Shown here: one piece after another, positions 62,234 to 64,000 of the stretch
Layout: the number at the start of each line of letters is the position of its first letter
Numbering within the stretch: the first letter of the stretch is position 1
Source: Amoebidium appalachense
Lineage: Eukaryota; Ichthyosporea
NCBI GenBank assembly: GCA_963693365.1
Contig: CAVNZM010000004.1
Span: 6,138,001 to 6,202,000 of the forward strand
Length of the DNA stretch: 64,000 nucleotides
Reading direction: 5' to 3'
Translations under genes and position numbers: made by a program
The notes under the pieces: model-generated
Seen by the model: only the letters and a program-made list of their open reading frames with translations
Databases searched by the model: none
What the model was told of the DNA's origin: nothing

Positions 62234-62772
62234 AAACAAAACATCCACCCCAATCCATCCTCTCCCAACCCACGAACACAACCACCTCTCCGTCAGCTCT
62301 TAGCGGACTGACGTATCCACCCGGCACGTTGTATAAATATATCCTTTCCCCCTCCCCCTTCCTCTGACTCTCTTCGCCTTTTTTTTTTTTTTTTTTTTGG
62401 GGGGGGGGTTTCCCCCCCCCCCCCCCCCCCCCCCCCCCTTCTTTCTTATTTCTTTCAGAAGCGTTTGCTACCTGCACATTCTTTTTTGTTTCTCTTTCTG
62501 ATCGTGCAATGCCTTTGCTCCATGTTCGCCGCCCCTAACTAATCCCCCCCTCTCCCCCCCTCCCCCCCCCCCCCCCCTCTCTCCTCTCCCTTCTCCCTCC
62601 CTCCCTCCCTCCCTCCCCCCCCCCCCCCCCCCTCTTTCCTTCCCTCCCCCTTCCCCCAGTGGTATTTGACCTGTTGGATACGGATGGTGACGGGGAGCTT
62701 CTACCGTCGGACCTTGCAGTGTTCTTTTCTCACAACCGAACACCTGTGGACATCCAGGGCTACTTTAAAGAG
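59009..62772 (+). CDS. N-terminal part of a USP32-like EF-hand protein (3' end beyond the window)
   Basis: Five exons join in phase from an ATG: 59009-59060, 60408-60468, 60948-61017, 61822-61927, 62660-62772, giving 134 residues; the last donor (GTGTGT) shows that the gene continues. The protein starts [17 protein letters not shown], a typical N-myristoylation signal (Gly2, Ser6). A helical segment ([16 protein letters not shown]) and LPLQLAE-like and [20 protein letters not shown] segments follow. The last exon carries a canonical EF-hand loop [12 protein letters not shown]. The order and several short matches (FGG..-G, G.V.L.R.T.EEK) resemble the N-terminus of human USP32, a membrane-associated deubiquitinase with N-terminal EF-hands. 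The catalytic domain would lie outside the window. A CIB/CHP/recoverin-type calcium sensor is the alternative. The coding chain is well supported; the family assignment is moderate. Confidence 0.7.
59061..60407. repeat. Intron 1 of the USP32-like gene
   Basis: Poly-C tracts lie at 59304-59340, 59360-59378, 59428-59443, 59848-59870 and 60069-60096. CA-rich sequence lies at 59462-59690, and a T-rich tract at 60350-60404 precedes the acceptor. An exon-like frame near 59180-59260 was rejected because splicing past it keeps phase and gives a better protein. Confidence 0.7.
60469..60947. repeat. Intron 2 of the USP32-like gene: GT, GGT and poly-G tracts
   Basis: GT repeat at 60540-60558, GGT units at 60583-60610 and a G-run of about 33 (60609-60641) dominate the first half. 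A short C-rich patch follows at 60773-60810. Confidence 0.85.
61018..62659. repeat. Introns 3 and 4 of the USP32-like gene: poly-C directly after both donors
   Basis: The donors at 61018 (GTAATAT) and 61928 (GTATT) are each followed at once by C-runs of about 17 and 38. A T-run joined to about 37 G lies at 61340-61380. C-runs lie at 62037-62059 and 62102-62150, a C-run joined to A at 62205-62236, and a T-run joined to G and then C at 62380-62438. Confidence 0.9.
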
Positions 62773-63317
62773 GTGTGTGCTTTTGTTTGGTGGGGGGGGG
62801 GGGGGGGGGGGAGGGGGGGGGGGTATGTAGGGAGGGGAGGAAGGAGGGGGAGGTGGGTGGGTTGGTGTATGGAGTTGAATGGGGAGGTGGGAGGAGGGGG
62901 GCGAAAGGGGGATGTTCTGGATAGTCTTTAATGAGCATGTCTCTGCTCGCTTGGCTGTTGGTGGGTTATGGTGGTTAGGAAAGCGAGGGCTATGGTGTGT
63001 ATGTGTGTGTATGGTGATGGTGGTGGTTGGGGCGGGCGGGCGTCCGGGGAGGGGAGGGGGGGGGGGGGGGGGGGGAAGGGGGTGAGGGGGGGGGAGAGGG
63101 GAAAGGGGGGAGGGGGGGGGGTATGCATGCGTGGATGCCTGGGTGCCTGTGTGTGTGTGCATGTGTTGGCTTGTGTGTATTTAGGTCCACACACGATACA
63201 CACACAATCGCACACATGCACTCATGCAGACACACGCCTGCACACACACGCACACCGTCCACCCACCCACCCACGCCCACTCACGCACACACACACACAT
63301 ACACACACGCACACGTG

Positions 63318-63385
<68 letters not shown>

Positions 63386-63525
63386 CACACACCTGCACTC
63401 ACACACACAGCTACACAGATTTACACAAACTTAATCACACACACACACATATACACACATACATGCCCCCCCCCCCCCCCCCCCCCCGCGCCCCCCGCCC
63501 CCCCACACACACACACGCACGCACG

Positions 63526-63595
<70 letters not shown>

Positions 63596-63681
63596 CACAC
63601 ACCTACACTCACACACACAACCACGCAGACATACCCAAACTTAAAAACACACACACATACACACACATACATGCCCACACA

Positions 63682-63747
<66 letters not shown>

Positions 63748-63790
63748 CCACCCACCCACCCACACACACACAAACACACACACACAAACA

Positions 63791-63837
<47 letters not shown>

Positions 63838-64000
63838 CCCCCACCCCCCACCCTCCCACCCCTCCACACACACACACAGACACATGCACACACAAACACA
63901 CACACACACTGCTTGGCGAGGAGCGGATGAGGGCAGAACAAGCTGTGTGGAACACTTTCGGCTATGTTTGGCTATATTTGGTATATTAATTTCTGATCCG
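62773..64000. repeat. Terminal intron with G-rich and (CA)n tracts
   Basis: G-rich sequence fills 62791-63120. From 63180 to 63910 the plus strand is almost wholly CA repeat with pure runs at about 63318-63382, 63530-63592 and 63689-63746. Two segments around 63395-63470 and 63605-63675 resemble each other (ACACCTRCACTCACACACAC, CATACATGCC), pointing to a block duplication. No further exon could be placed before the window ends. Confidence 0.8.

Overview
The window is nuclear DNA from a eukaryote with intron-rich genes. Five recognisable protein-coding genes can be assembled from short exons joined at GT-AG junctions with matching codon phase. The introns and spacers are dominated by simple sequence: (CA/GT)n, (CT/GA)n, and C/G and A/T homopolymers tens of bases long. 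Almost all open frames over those tracts are artefacts. The gene set (AMPK-gamma/SNF4, RRS1, a GIDE/MUL1-type membrane protein, a 15-PGDH-type dehydrogenase, a USP32-like EF-hand protein) and a THAP/P-element-like transposon suggest a protist or an animal relative. The species cannot be named from the sequence.

Layout. 1-1.6 kb: microsatellites. 1.6-13.2 kb (minus): a many-exon gene for a Pro/Gln/Gly-rich protein with an acidic C-terminus, function unknown. 13.2-14.9 kb: divergent spacer. 14.9-24.8 kb (plus): ten-exon, 313-residue four-CBS protein of the AMPK-gamma/SNF4 type; its introns hold many copies of a dispersed repeat with a C-run at its 3' end. 24.8-26.4 kb: convergent spacer with a ~70-bp minisatellite. 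26.4-31.0 kb (minus): six-exon GIDE-domain membrane protein without a RING, with a decayed duplicate of exon 5. 32.3-37.2 kb (minus): seven-exon short-chain dehydrogenase. 37.7-38.8 kb (plus): intronless THAP-domain ORF. 39-44.3 kb: mostly non-coding, with a diverged repeat pair. 44.3-47.4 kb: a transposon with perfect 37-bp terminal inverted repeats, a 6-bp target-site duplication and a THAP/P-element-like transposase gene that lacks its catalytic middle. 47.4-49.6 kb: microsatellites. 49.6-57.5 kb (plus): seven-exon RRS1 ribosome-biogenesis gene; intron 1 contains a tRNA 3'-half relic and an AT-rich inverted-repeat element. 59.0 kb to the window edge (plus): first five exons of a predicted N-myristoylated EF-hand protein resembling the USP32 N-terminus.

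The genes are unrelated housekeeping functions (energy sensing, ribosome assembly, membrane/ubiquitin biology, oxidoreduction); nothing suggests an operon. The novelty lies in the non-coding fraction: the P-like transposon, a tRNA-like SINE candidate in two subfamilies with conserved A and B boxes, homopolymer junctions that keep the order C then A, and C-runs or GT-repeats starting within a few bases of many 5' splice sites.
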